A stretch of DNA of 45,756 nucleotides from Sporosarcina sp. NCCP-2222 (lineage in GTDB: Bacteria > Bacillota > Bacilli > Bacillales_A > Planococcaceae): assembly GCF_023168145.1 (NCBI RefSeq), contig NZ_BQYK01000004.1, forward strand, positions 251,854-297,609, written 5' to 3'. Below the pieces are notes generated by a model, which ran no database searches, was not told the origin of the DNA, and saw only the letters and a program-made list of their open reading frames with translations. Below, piece after piece: positions 17,588 to 25,585 of this stretch. How positions within the stretch are numbered: position 1 is the first letter of the stretch; each line of letters starts with the position of its first letter. Position numbers and translations under genes: made by a program.

Positions 17588-17883
17588 TGGCCATTACGCT
17601 GCTATGCGTCAGTATTGTATGTGTGTTCGATTTCATCCCCTGGCTTTTAAGCCTCATCGATTACCACGATTTCTATAATTCACAAGGAAGGGACATCTAT
17701 AACCGTTCCAACTTGTATGTCCTCGCCCCCATCGTTGGCACACTCACGTTACTTCCTGTATTAATTCGCCAGCCAAAAAAGTGGTATCTTTGGCTGCTGC
17801 TTAGTTTGCTATGGTCCATGTTTTTAATGATTCTCCTGTCCTCCATTTTCATCATGCTGCGGCTGACTCCCGGCGCTCCGTGA
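17587..17883 (+). CDS. Small integral membrane protein, 98 aa
   Basis: Three hydrophobic segments are visible, at about residues 1-22, 44-60 and 67-92, separated by a polar loop (DYHDFYNSQGRDIYNRSN). No family is recognised. The start is uncertain. ATG 17587 lies some 20 bases from the strong GGAGAGGAGGAG site. That site is at ideal distance (six bases) from an in-frame ATC at 17572, which would give an N-terminus of the form xTKFLMAITLL. Either the gene uses a rare ATC start, the ATG is reached by coupling to the upstream 11-codon ORF, or a former ATG has mutated. Confidence 0.55.
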   Translation: MAITLLCVSIVCVFDFIPWLLSLIDYHDFYNSQGRDIYNRSNLYVLAPIVGTLTLLPVLIRQPKKWYLWLLLSLLWSMFLMILLSSIFIMLRLTPGAP

Positions 17884-17894
17884 CCTCCATAGGA

Positions 17895-17923
17895 TTGACG
17901 AAATCAAGCAAATGATTTACAAT
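17895..17923 (+). promoter_or_regulatory. Sigma-A promoter of the metG T-box transcript
   Basis: TTGACG (17895-17900), 17 bp, then TACAAT (17918-17923): 5/6 matches at both boxes with optimal spacing. Transcription would begin near 17930, right at the T-box leader. Confidence 0.85.
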
Positions 17924-17929
17924 CATCAA

Positions 17930-18232
17930 AATTGTATTTTTTATAGGCTGTGAGAGGGAAAAGTAAAAAGAGGATGTCGCATAGAGAGCTTCTGTCGGTG
18001 GGAATGAAGCGGACGAATCTTTTGAACATGATCCTGGAGCCGCGCACTGAACATCTTTGGATCAGTAGGATGCGACGAGGGTTGGCGCTCGTTATCTACG
18101 TCAGCGTATACGCTTTTTTCGGCATGTACGTCTTGAGGTGGCAGGCACAAGCCGGCTGCAAACTAAGGTGGTACCACGGGCATTCAACCCCGTCCTTATC
18201 GTTTTTTAACGATAGGGGCGGGGTTTTTTATT
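17930..18232 (+). promoter_or_regulatory. T-box riboswitch, methionine-specific
   Basis: The stem I region carries AGAGAGCTT and GGTGGGAATGAAGC. It is followed by the specifier context GAAC-ATG-ATCCTGGAGC, with the Met codon ATG at 18028-18030. The T-box sequence AAGGTGGTACCACGG occupies 18165-18179, and its bulge TGGT would pair with an ACCA tRNA end, matching the A discriminator of tRNA-Met. An intrinsic terminator follows: a long stem from CCCCGTCCTTATCGTT to AACGATAGGGGCGGGG (18188-18224), then six T. Uncharged tRNA-Met should stabilise the antiterminator and permit transcription of metG. Confidence 0.93.
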
Positions 18233-18307
18233 TTGGCGGGAAATGAAGGGAGTTATTTTTAGCAGGCGAATCCCTGTTATGGCTGCCTCTATTCAGGGGA
18301 AATCTGC

Positions 18308-18433
18308 TATCACCGGGTAAATCCTGTCTATCACCGGATAACTCATGCCTACCACCGCCTAAACCGAGTTTATCACCGGCTGAACCCGTCCTATCACCGC
18401 CTAAATTACATTGATCACCGCTTGACTACAATT
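18308..18433. repeat. Six-unit 21-bp tandem array (half-conserved) in the metG leader
   Basis: Units of exactly 21 bp start at 18308, 18329, 18350, 18371, 18392 and 18413. The conserved half is TATCACCGnnTAAA; the remaining nine or so bases differ in every unit. A more degenerate copy may precede 18308. The array lies between the T-box terminator and the metG ribosome-binding site, so read-through transcripts must contain it. Confidence 0.85.
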
Positions 18434-18497
18434 TAAGGTAATCAATTATGCAAACAAGACGAACTTATCAAATCTATTACCCATAGGAGGAAATGAA

Positions 18498-20135
18498 ATG
18501 AGTATTTTTATTGGAGGAGCTTGGCCATACGCAAATGGGTCATTACATTTAGGACATATCGCGGCACTTTTGCCAGGGGATGTGTTGGCGAGATATTACC
18601 GGCTAAAGGGAGAAAAGGTTTTGTATGTATCGGGCAGTGATTGCAATGGCACGCCCATTTCCATACGCGCGAATGCAGAAGGGGTGCCGGTTCAGAACAT
18701 TGCGGACCGGTATCACACCGAGTTTGTTGAATGCTTTTCAAAGCTTGGATTCACCTACGACCTCTACACCCGGACGGACGGGGCATTTCATCATCAAGTG
18801 GTGCAAGATGTATTTCTTAAGCTGCTGGAGAATGGCTATATTTTCAAACAAGATGTCGAGCAAGCCTATTGTGAGACGGATGAGCGGTTCCTCCCCGACC
18901 GTTTTGTCGAGGGCACTTGCCCAAACTGTGGCAGCCGGGCTCGCGGTGACCAGTGTGATGCTTGTGGAGCCATTTTAGATCCGCTCGATTTGATTAATCC
19001 GACTTGCAAGCTTTGTGGCAATGAACCCGTTGTCCGCAAGACGGAGCATTTTTATTTTAAATTAAGTGCTTTTCAAGAGCTTCTTTCCTCTTATGTAGCG
19101 GAAGCCAAAGAAGCCAAGAGGTGGCGAGAAAACGCGATTCACCAATCCGAACGCTATTTGGAGGAAGGTCTGCATGACCGGGCGGCTTCCCGTGATTTGC
19201 CGAACGGGGTGAGCATTCCCGTAGCCGGCTATGAAGAAAAGAAGGTGTACGTCTGGATCGAGGCAGTAACGGGTTATTTGTCGGCGAGCCACGAATGGGC
19301 GGAGCGATGCGGATTGTCCGACGGCGATTTTTGGAATGACGAGACGGTTTCTTATTACGTGCATGGCAAAGACAATATTCCCTTCCATACGATTATCTGG
19401 CCTGCCATCTTAGCCGGGATTGGAAAAGAGAATGCCTTGCCGAAGCATATCATCTCTAATGAGTACCTGACACTGGAAAAACAGAAATTGTCGACGAGCC
19501 GGAATTGGGCCGTTTGGGTGCCTGATGTACTGGAACGGTATCATCCTGATTCGCTTCGCTATTTTTTGACGGCCAATGCGCCTGAAAACAGGGACGCCGA
19601 TTTTTCTTGGCGTGAATTTATTTATAGCCATAATGCAGAGTTGCTTGGTGCGTATGGAAATTTTGTTAATCGAACCTTGAAGTTTATTGAGAAATCGTTT
19701 AATAGCATTGTTCCCAACGCCGAAGTAAATCCAGCAATCCAACATGCTGTAACCGACCTTTACCCAATTGTCGGCTCACTCATTGAGAAAGGGAGCTGCA
19801 AGGAAGCGCTGGAGGCTGTCTTCCGTTTCGTGCGCCAGGCGAATAAATACTTTGATGACGAACAGCCTTGGAAACAAATAAAGGAATCACCTGAAGCATG
19901 TAATCGCACTATGGCTACTTGTGTTTATATCATTGCGAACTTATCTCAGTTGCTTTCTCCATTCCTGCCGTTCTCAAGCGAAGCCGTGAAACAAATGTTG
20001 AATCTGCCACCATTAACTTGGCAGGTCATGAATCCGCAGATCGGAAATTTACAGACCATCTCACCGCTTTTTGAGCGGATTGCCATCGAGAGAATAGATG
20101 AAGAAGTGTCACAGTTACATCAAAATGCTCGTTAA
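18498..20135 (+). CDS. metG: Methionyl-tRNA synthetase, zinc-knuckle second type (MetRS2-like)
   Basis: A 545-residue class Ia synthetase that charges tRNA-Met. The HIGH motif is HLGH in [22 protein letters not shown] appears as KLSTS in [15 protein letters not shown]. The connective peptide has a zinc knuckle of two CxxC pairs (CPNC, CDAC) plus a further CxxC (CKLC). The usual Bacillus enzyme is of the single-knuckle type, about 660 residues long, with a C-terminal EMAP-like domain, which is absent here. This form resembles the second MetRS of B. anthracis and pneumococcus, known for tolerance to MetRS inhibitors. The start at 18498 has AGGAGG. It is controlled by the Met T-box upstream. A housekeeping copy is expected elsewhere; that is inference. 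Confidence 0.92.
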   Translation: MSIFIGGAWPYANGSLHLGHIAALLPGDVLARYYRLKGEKVLYVSGSDCNGTPISIRANAEGVPVQNIADRYHTEFVECFSKLGFTYDLYTRTDGAFHHQVVQDVFLKLLENGYIFKQDVEQAYCETDERFLPDRFVEGTCPNCGSRARGDQCDACGAILDPLDLINPTCKLCGNEPVVRKTEHFYFKLSAFQELLSSYVAEAKEAKRWRENAIHQSERYLEEGLHDRAASRDLPNGVSIPVAGYEEKKVYVWIEAVTGYLSASHEWAERCGLSDGDFWNDETVSYYVHGKDNIPFHTIIWPAILAGIGKENALPKHIISNEYLTLEKQKLSTSRNWAVWVPDVLERYHPDSLRYFLTANAPENRDADFSWREFIYSHNAELLGAYGNFVNRTLKFIEKSFNSIVPNAEVNPAIQHAVTDLYPIVGSLIEKGSCKEALEAVFRFVRQANKYFDDEQPWKQIKESPEACNRTMATCVYIIANLSQLLSPFLPFSSEAVKQMLNLPPLTWQVMNPQIGNLQTISPLFERIAIERIDEEVSQLHQNAR

Positions 20136-20218
20136 TTCGCCCCAAAACAACCCGTGCAATTCCTTCCATTCTTTGAGACAATTAGTTATAAGGAAATGTT
20201 TGGGAAAGGAATGTGCGA

Positions 20219-21085
20219 ATGAAAGAGCGAGTCTTTTGGATCCTCCTCAGCATCATCGGATTAAGTTGGATTGCAAATTATTTATACGCTGATGCCAAGC
20301 GGCTGGAAGTGCCTGTTTTCCTCGACCATTTTGTTGATACGACCATGAACGACGAAAATTATTTGACGTTCTATTATCTGACCAATAAAGATGACTTGTC
20401 CCAGGTGAATTATGTTCATATAAATAAGGCGATGGGATATGTGGAGCGTGATATAGGCTTTTCTACGGGAATGCCAACTGATATCCAGTCATTCCGCCAT
20501 TCTGTATTGCGTAAGATAACTGTGCTGGTAAATAATGCAGCACTTGAATACCATGCAGGCGACGGGGATTTCAAATTCAACGAGATGGAAGTCTTTTTTT
20601 CAGATTACAGAGATGTGAAAGCTGATATCGGGGAAGTCATTCTAAAGCAGCCGCCGCCCTCTTCGGAAAGCGACGATCCATTGAATGCTGTTTCATGGGG
20701 TGGCAGCACTCGAGGGGATAGCTTTACTGGCTTCAATGTGTATGAACCGTTGCAAGTGGAAGCGATCACGCTGGCGATCCCTCAGTTGAATGACCGGCTC
20801 ACTTTCAAATTGTCCGGTGGAGATCCTGCCCAGCAGACAAAGGACGGTAAAGGCCTGCCGCTTAAGGAACTTCAATTCCCGATCCGGCTGAAACAAGGCC
20901 AGCAGTTCAACGTCACGACCTATTTTGGCGACTCTACGGACTACGTGGAAAGCAGCTATGCTGTATCTGGAAGAACCGATAGCGGAGAAACGTTCCAAAC
21001 CATCGGAACTTTTTTGCATGAACCCTATTTGACGCAGGCGGATGTACAGGAAATTAGTAAGCGGAAAAGGATGGATGGCCAATGA
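20219..21085 (+). CDS. Membrane-anchored protein of unknown function
   Basis: 288 residues. An N-terminal hydrophobic helix (about 5-22) without lipobox or clear cleavage site suggests a signal anchor with the rest outside the cell. The body is mixed alpha/beta, ends in a basic KRKRMDGQ, and matches no family I know. ATG 20219 is chosen because AAAGGA lies eight bases away; GTG 20213 overlaps that site. It overlaps the next gene by 4 bp (ATGA), and a CPBP protease gene follows, so the three form an operon. No terminator was seen after metG, so read-through from the T-box promoter is possible. Confidence 0.7.
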   Translation: MKERVFWILLSIIGLSWIANYLYADAKRLEVPVFLDHFVDTTMNDENYLTFYYLTNKDDLSQVNYVHINKAMGYVERDIGFSTGMPTDIQSFRHSVLRKITVLVNNAALEYHAGDGDFKFNEMEVFFSDYRDVKADIGEVILKQPPPSSESDDPLNAVSWGGSTRGDSFTGFNVYEPLQVEAITLAIPQLNDRLTFKLSGGDPAQQTKDGKGLPLKELQFPIRLKQGQQFNVTTYFGDSTDYVESSYAVSGRTDSGETFQTIGTFLHEPYLTQADVQEISKRKRMDGQ

Positions 21086-21633
21086 GCCAGGCGGTCAAAT
21101 GGATTTTCATCGGTTACCTCTTCGTCTGGTTCCGTATCGATATCGTCATCGACTGGCTGCCCGACCCCCTTGGCTATTTCCTGATCTACCTCGGGGCATC
21201 AAAGCTGAGCACCGAGTATTCCGTCTCTCCAAATGCAAGCAGGTTCGCTGCAGCTGGTATCATCCTTTCGCTTCCCTCCGTCTTCATAAGCCTTCTGCCG
21301 TCTGGCGTTTTGACGGGCAACTATTATATTTTGCTGCTACTCGTCAAATTAGTAGTCGCCTTCTATTTGTTCAGCCTCTTGAAAGCGATGACGGCCAAGT
21401 TCAACCAAAGCGAATGGACTCGCCGGACAGAGTTACGGAGCAAGTACTATGTTTTCATTCACCTCACAGCCCTTTTTATCATGACGCTCACGCCGAACTT
21501 GTTAAGTGATGAAGCGGCTTGGCTGATGGGGGCAGCCAGTCTTGCGTTGTTAGTGATGGATCTCAGCTTCCTGCTCCTGTTGAATCAAATCCGGAACTTG
21601 GAGCCAAGGCAGATAATGGATATCACCGTATAA
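21082..21633 (+). CDS. Multi-pass membrane protein of unknown function
   Basis: 183 residues with five or so hydrophobic segments (about 7-25, 30-48, 53-72, 77-97, 125-170). The opening WIFIGYLFVWFRIDIVIDWLPDPLGYFLIYLG resembles small uncharacterised Bacillales membrane proteins; I cannot assign a function. It is translationally coupled to the upstream anchored protein by ATGA. The stop is followed within 13 bp by the CPBP gene's start. Confidence 0.7.
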   Translation: MSQAVKWIFIGYLFVWFRIDIVIDWLPDPLGYFLIYLGASKLSTEYSVSPNASRFAAAGIILSLPSVFISLLPSGVLTGNYYILLLLVKLVVAFYLFSLLKAMTAKFNQSEWTRRTELRSKYYVFIHLTALFIMTLTPNLLSDEAAWLMGAASLALLVMDLSFLLLLNQIRNLEPRQIMDITV

Positions 21634-21646
21634 AGGAGGATGTATT

Positions 21647-22534
21647 TTGTTTAAAAACGACAAGGGGCAAGTTCGCGCCGGGTGGTTTATTGTACCCGCA
21701 TTTATTGCCATGGTAGTCGCACAACAGGTTTTTGCCCTGCCAGGTATATTTTTACTACTCTCTAGCGAGATGCCTCAACTGGGAAGTTCAGTTGACGTGA
21801 ATGTGATGGAGATGCTCGACAACCATCCATGGTTTTTCCTTATCATGCAAGGCGGCGGCGTTCTAGGGAGTATCCTAATCACCTACATTTTTTGGCGTTT
21901 TATTAATAAAGGCACGTTACGAACACTAGGTTTAAAGTTTTCGAACGCCGATTTTCTCTATGGTCTTTTTCTTGGGGCGGTTTCTATCAGTATTATTTTC
22001 ATTCTTTTACTGTCAACCGGCAACGTTACCTTGCTGAATTCGTTTGGAAGTCCGGAATTCTCAACCTACACTGTAGCATTTCTCATTCTTTTCATTCTCG
22101 TCGGCTTGTCCGAAGAAATGTTTTTCCGCGGTTATGTCATGTCAACTCTGGCCAGCCGAAACAACCCTAAATGGGTCATTTATGTCGTTTCTGCTGTCAT
22201 CTTCAGCATTGCACACGGTATGAACCCGAATGTCAGTCTGCTCGGACTGCTAAACATTTTGTTAGTCGGTTTGCTTTTCGCCTACATGTTCGACGTGACG
22301 AAAAGTTTGTGGCTACCGATCGGCTATCATATGACATGGAACTATTTTCAAGGGAATGTCTTTGGGTTTCCGGTGAGCGGTACAACCCCGCATGGTCTTT
22401 ACAATGTATCTGTGGATACCGGAAATGATTGGCTAACTGGTGGAGCATTCGGATTGGAAGGTGGATTGCTTGCAACATTGCTGATCATCCTCGGCTTTTT
22501 CGCCACTCGCCTTTACGTACGATGGAAAAATTAA
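21647..22534 (+). CDS. CPBP family intramembrane metalloprotease
   Basis: 295 residues with about eight membrane helices. The catalytic region reads GLSEEMFFRGYVMSTL (EExxxR), then FSIAHGMNPN with the second-motif histidine, then YHMTWNYFQG with the H/N motif, so all family residues are present. The start is TTG 21647 with AAGGAGG seven bases upstream. As third gene of the operon with two unknown membrane proteins, it might process one of them; that link is inference. A strong terminator ends the operon. Confidence 0.88.
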   Translation: MFKNDKGQVRAGWFIVPAFIAMVVAQQVFALPGIFLLLSSEMPQLGSSVDVNVMEMLDNHPWFFLIMQGGGVLGSILITYIFWRFINKGTLRTLGLKFSNADFLYGLFLGAVSISIIFILLLSTGNVTLLNSFGSPEFSTYTVAFLILFILVGLSEEMFFRGYVMSTLASRNNPKWVIYVVSAVIFSIAHGMNPNVSLLGLLNILLVGLLFAYMFDVTKSLWLPIGYHMTWNYFQGNVFGFPVSGTTPHGLYNVSVDTGNDWLTGGAFGLEGGLLATLLIILGFFATRLYVRWKN

Positions 22535-22613
22535 AAACTTTGCAATTGCACCTCAGACTGTAAACGAAAGCACTTTTATATTGCAAGAAAGATAAAAATA
22601 AAATTAGATCAAC

Positions 22614-22642
22614 ATCCCCTCATGGAAACGAGGGGATTTTTT
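22614..22642 (+). terminator. Rho-independent terminator of the CPBP operon
   Basis: ATCCCCTC pairs with GAGGGGAT around ATGGAAAC, followed by six T residues. Confidence 0.9.
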
Positions 22643-22754
22643 GTTGCCTTGGCTATGTGCGTTCGCGTTTCTTTTTCAATAAATTATGTACTTGAAACTT
22701 GTACAAAATCCATGTGCCATTGTATAGAGGCCCGACCAAGGAACCGTTTATTGC

Positions 22755-22767
22755 GTATACATACTAG
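22755..22767 (+). promoter_or_regulatory. Putative sporulation promoter element before cotW
   Basis: The 13-mer GTATACATACTAG lies about 25 bp before the cotW start and recurs exactly at 23910. CATACTA resembles late sporulation sigma -10 boxes (the CATA core used by sigma-K and sigma-G). No convincing -35 was found. Confidence 0.4.
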
Positions 22768-22791
22768 TAAGTGCAATAGGAGGTGAAAGGA

Positions 22792-23100
22792 TTGGAAAAA
22801 AAGGAGACCCGCAAAAATTTGTATGGACTATCTAGCCAGCTGATGGAGCTGTTTGTATCCGACTTATTCACAAAAAACGAAGTGAATATTAAAGATGCCA
22901 AGCAACGTCTGACATCTGAACAAAAAGAGCAGTTAAAACAAACGGTCGAACAGTTGAAAACTCAAGTAGAGAGCTTTTTAGAGTCTAAAACAGTACGTAA
23001 AGTCGGTTCCTCGAAAGAAAAGACAGAAGAGCCGGCAGTAAACCCTCTGCGTCAAGCAATAATCCAAAAGAAACAAAAAAAAGAGAGTGACAAAAATTAA
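22792..23100 (+). CDS. CotW-like spore coat protein
   Basis: 102 residues, very hydrophilic and helical. The pattern is a short N-terminal segment LSSQLMELFVSDLFTKNEV, then a charged region TSEQKEQLKQTVEQLKTQVESFLES, then a basic tail NPLRQAIIQKKQKK. This resembles B. subtilis CotW (about 105 residues) in length, order and composition, and it is encoded just before a CotX-type gene as in the cotVWX cluster. CotW helps assemble the insoluble outer coat and crust proteins in the mother cell. TTG 22792 is preferred, since AGGAGG lies eight bases upstream; GTG 22783 overlaps that site. The name is a family inference, not a verified orthologue. Confidence 0.6.
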   Translation: MEKKETRKNLYGLSSQLMELFVSDLFTKNEVNIKDAKQRLTSEQKEQLKQTVEQLKTQVESFLESKTVRKVGSSKEKTEEPAVNPLRQAIIQKKQKKESDKN

Positions 23101-23171
23101 AAGAATAGATGGTTTGTCCAACTCAAACAATTTCTTGAGCATGTAATAGAAGAGAGAGGAGGGAAGTAACA

Positions 23172-23630
23172 ATGGAATTTTATTCACATCGAGATGAGGA
23201 ATGGTCTGCATTAGACCGATCCGCCGAACACCCAATCGCTTCTTGTTCACGTGAATCATCCAACACTGGTGCAGATGCAGATTTGATATCTGACATTGAC
23301 CAGCTTTCCAATGAGCTAATTGTTATCCGGGATTCATGCAACGTTACGGTTAGCACGACAGATACACAAATCGCTGCATCTCTGCAAGTTGCTCTCCAAG
23401 TCGCTATTGCGATAGTGGTCAACATTTCTATTGCAGATGGCACCCGTGCTGAACGAGTCACAGCAGAATTGTTAGAACGGGCACAGATACGCCAGACAAA
23501 CCGTCAACGTCTGATTATCATTAATTCCCGCGATGTAGATGTAACAACAGAAGATACGGATGTAGCTATTTCGTTACAGCTGCTACTGCAAATCCTTCTG
23601 GCGTTGATCGTCCAGTTGGATATTCTGTAA
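23172..23630 (+). CDS. Spore coat protein of the CotX/CotV family
   Basis: 152 residues containing two copies of the CotX/V domain. The first is around IVIRDSCNVTVSTTDTQIAASLQVALQVAIAIVVNISIAD; the second is around LIIINSRDVDVTTEDTDVAISLQLLLQILLALIVQLDIL. The doubled domain matches CotX rather than single-domain CotV. These proteins form the crust and insoluble coat of spores. GAGAGGAGGGAAG precedes the ATG. It follows the CotW-like gene by 71 bp on the same strand. Presence of this pair shows the host is an endospore former. Confidence 0.85.
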   Translation: MEFYSHRDEEWSALDRSAEHPIASCSRESSNTGADADLISDIDQLSNELIVIRDSCNVTVSTTDTQIAASLQVALQVAIAIVVNISIADGTRAERVTAELLERAQIRQTNRQRLIIINSRDVDVTTEDTDVAISLQLLLQILLALIVQLDIL

Positions 23631-23648
23631 TACTATTTGGGTCTCGTG

Positions 23649-23692
23649 AATAACCTCCTCTTGTACTTTATCCCCAGTTGGAGGTTATTTTC
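23649..23692 (+). terminator. Rho-independent terminator after cotX
   Basis: AATAACCTCC (23649-23658) pairs perfectly with GGAGGTTATT (23680-23689) and is followed by a T-rich run. Confidence 0.8.
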
Positions 23693-24066
23693 CCCTTTTT
23701 ATAGCTTGTTGGATTTTGTATAGTAAACCAGGGGAAAGAAAAAATTAAGCAGGAGAAAGACAGGAAGCGACATATGGTGTGTTTATCACGTCTTTGCTTT
23801 TATCGTATGCATTTTAGTTCGAGTTTGTTCCTCCGGAAAACTGTATTACGCGCCATTCCTCTGTGAGAAGTAGCATCAAGATGAAAGCAAGTGTCTTTAC
23901 ATAGAACAAGTATACATACTAGCGTACCCGGATCCTGCGATCTGCAGATAAATACAGGAATTTTATCCATAGCTATTCGTGTAGCTTTCTTCTGGATTAT
24001 AAGGACTACAAACAAATATGCTTTTGTCACACTCTAAGGCGCAGCATTTCGCAGCTGCGCCTTTTC
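23693..24066 (+). ncRNA. Gene-free stretch with candidate sporulation small RNA (about 23925-24066)
   Basis: No convincing ORF lies in this gap. At 23910-23922 it repeats exactly the 13-mer GTATACATACTAG found before cotW. About 115 bp further is a perfect 10-bp hairpin AAGGCGCAGC / GCTGCGCCTT (24036-24063) followed by TTTTC on the plus strand. Promoter-like element plus terminator with no ORF between suggests a transcript of about 140 nt. A short ORF from ATG 23774 (30 codons, AGGAAG upstream) also exists but looks unremarkable. Confidence 0.35.
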
Positions 24067-24953
24067 TATGTCACACTTTCTACAACCTTCTCATTACGCC
24101 TGCCACTGACCGTCAAGACCAGAATACCTCCGACCAATAAAACGATCCCGCCCCAAGAAATGATATCCAGTCTTTCACCAACAACTACCACACTTAAAAT
24201 AGCCGCAGTAAGCGGTTCTCCTAAAGATAGCGTAACGGCAGAAGATGAAGGGATGTGCCGCAATCCTGCGGAGAATAAAATATACGCTATACTCGTTGTC
24301 GCCAATCCTAAATAGAGAACCGTCGAAATGCCTGATGCCGTTAGCAGTCCCTCTGTTTCAAACAGAAATAAAAACGGCATGAGCATGACTGCGCTCACCG
24401 AGAAAATGACAGCCACCGAAGGAACCGCATCCGCTCGCTCCAACACGCTTTTATTGAATAATGTGTAGAAAGCAAAAAGCAATCCGGCGCATAGAGAGAG
24501 CGAAACACCAATCGGATTAACGACCACCCCTTCTTTATTTGAAAATAAAAGGACGCAGCCGACAATCGCAAACGACGTGGCCATGAGCCATACCTTCATC
24601 GGGCGCCGCTTTAGGTAAAGCCATTCGACAACACCTGAAAACATCGGCGCACTCCCGATCGCTACTACCGTGCCAATGGCAATTCCCGTCAACCGAATGG
24701 ACGTGAAAAAGCAATATTGGAAAATAGCCATGGCAAGTGCCGCGAGCAAGGTCGCTTTCCATGGCCAAGTACGAAAATGGACTTTCCTCATAACAATCAT
24801 GAGTATAAGCAGCGAAAAACCGCCGACCGCAAGCCGCGAAGCACCCACCGCCAATGGATGGACCGTCTGGGGCATGAAGGTCTGCGCTGTGCCCGTCGTG
24901 CCCCATAACATAGCACCTAGCAAGACGATAATAAATGCGATTCGTTGTGACAT
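24066..24953 (-). CDS. EamA/DMT family transporter, copy 1
   Basis: 295 residues with ten hydrophobic helices arranged as two EamA repeats. It starts LLGAMLWGTTGTAQTFMP; the second repeat ends SSSAVTLSLGEPLTAAILSVVVVGERL, the typical EamA tail with ExLxA and GE. Such proteins move metabolites or drugs across the membrane; substrates vary, and this one is unknown. ATG 24953 has GGAGGG upstream. It is highly similar along its whole length to the second EamA protein 630 bp away, so the two are tandem paralogues separated by an SRPBCC gene. Confidence 0.88.
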   Translation of the reverse strand: MSQRIAFIIVLLGAMLWGTTGTAQTFMPQTVHPLAVGASRLAVGGFSLLILMIVMRKVHFRTWPWKATLLAALAMAIFQYCFFTSIRLTGIAIGTVVAIGSAPMFSGVVEWLYLKRRPMKVWLMATSFAIVGCVLLFSNKEGVVVNPIGVSLSLCAGLLFAFYTLFNKSVLERADAVPSVAVIFSVSAVMLMPFLFLFETEGLLTASGISTVLYLGLATTSIAYILFSAGLRHIPSSSAVTLSLGEPLTAAILSVVVVGERLDIISWGGIVLLVGGILVLTVSGRRNEKVVESVT

Positions 24954-25031
24954 CCCGAACCCTCCCTCTCTATTGAATATATCACGAGGGACGGCATTGG
25001 GATAGAACATAAAACAGAATCGACAGAAAAA

Positions 25032-25439
25032 TCACTCGACCGCTTCTGCCACTTGCTTCAACTTCTGAACGAGGCCCGTCCAACCGCCATCCATTCTTGG
25101 TTGCACAACGTCATGCGGCTCGCCAAACTCCGTCGCGACGCCTTCCTGCCAGCCTCCATGAATGAAAGTCAAATGAGTTTGTTCTCCCCGACCCTCTAGT
25201 TCAAATGAAAGATGCCAATCCTTTCCCCAATCAAAAGCTAACGCATGAGGCTCCTTCACACGAGTCACCCGGCAAACTGAAGTACCCCACGGTCCAGCCT
25301 GCAGCTCAAACGACTCGCCCTCCACCGGTTTCATATCATTCGGCATGAACCATGCAGAAAGCCCCTCCGCCGTTCCGATCAACTGCCATACCTTCTCAAT
25401 TGGCGCCTCGATGACAACCTCTTTTCGAATATCATTCAT
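25032..25439 (-). CDS. SRPBCC (AHSA1-like) domain protein
   Basis: 135 residues forming one START/Bet v1-like ligand pocket domain. It starts IRKEVVIEAPIEKVWQLIGTAEGLSAWFMP, the characteristic opening of the AHSA1 (activator of Hsp90 ATPase) family, and ends with WTGLVQKLKQVAEAVE, the C-terminal helix. Bacterial members bind small hydrophobic ligands; the function is usually unknown. ATG 25439 is preceded by GGAGAGG. It sits between two paralogous EamA transporters on the same strand; a terminator separates it from the upstream one. A second AHSA1-like gene lies at 40857. Confidence 0.85.
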   Translation of the reverse strand: MNDIRKEVVIEAPIEKVWQLIGTAEGLSAWFMPNDMKPVEGESFELQAGPWGTSVCRVTRVKEPHALAFDWGKDWHLSFELEGRGEQTHLTFIHGGWQEGVATEFGEPHDVVQPRMDGGWTGLVQKLKQVAEAVE

Positions 25440-25551
25440 TCCTCTGCCTCTCCTTCCAAAGCAATTCCTATTTTTATTGATACATATTTCATTCTTTCTT
25501 ATTCTATCCTGCAAATCCCGAAACCATAAAGTATATTTTAGTAAACAATAT

Positions 25552-25577
25552 AAAAAAAGGCCACCCATGGGCAGCCT
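25552..25577 (-). terminator. Terminator after EamA copy 2
   Basis: On the minus strand GGCTGCC pairs with GGTGGCC (with G-T pairs) around a CATG centre and is followed by seven T. It begins within ten bases of the transporter's stop codon. Confidence 0.75.
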
Positions 25578-25585
25578 GACTTTCA

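Noticed and set aside
22760..22766. CATACTA as a definite sigma-G or sigma-K promoter of cotW
   Set aside because: The -10 resemblance is real but no matching -35 was found at correct spacing, so the sigma class is left open.
23800..24030. 76-codon minus-strand ORF in the gap after cotX
   Set aside because: No ribosome-binding site and no recognisable domain; the region is better explained as non-coding.
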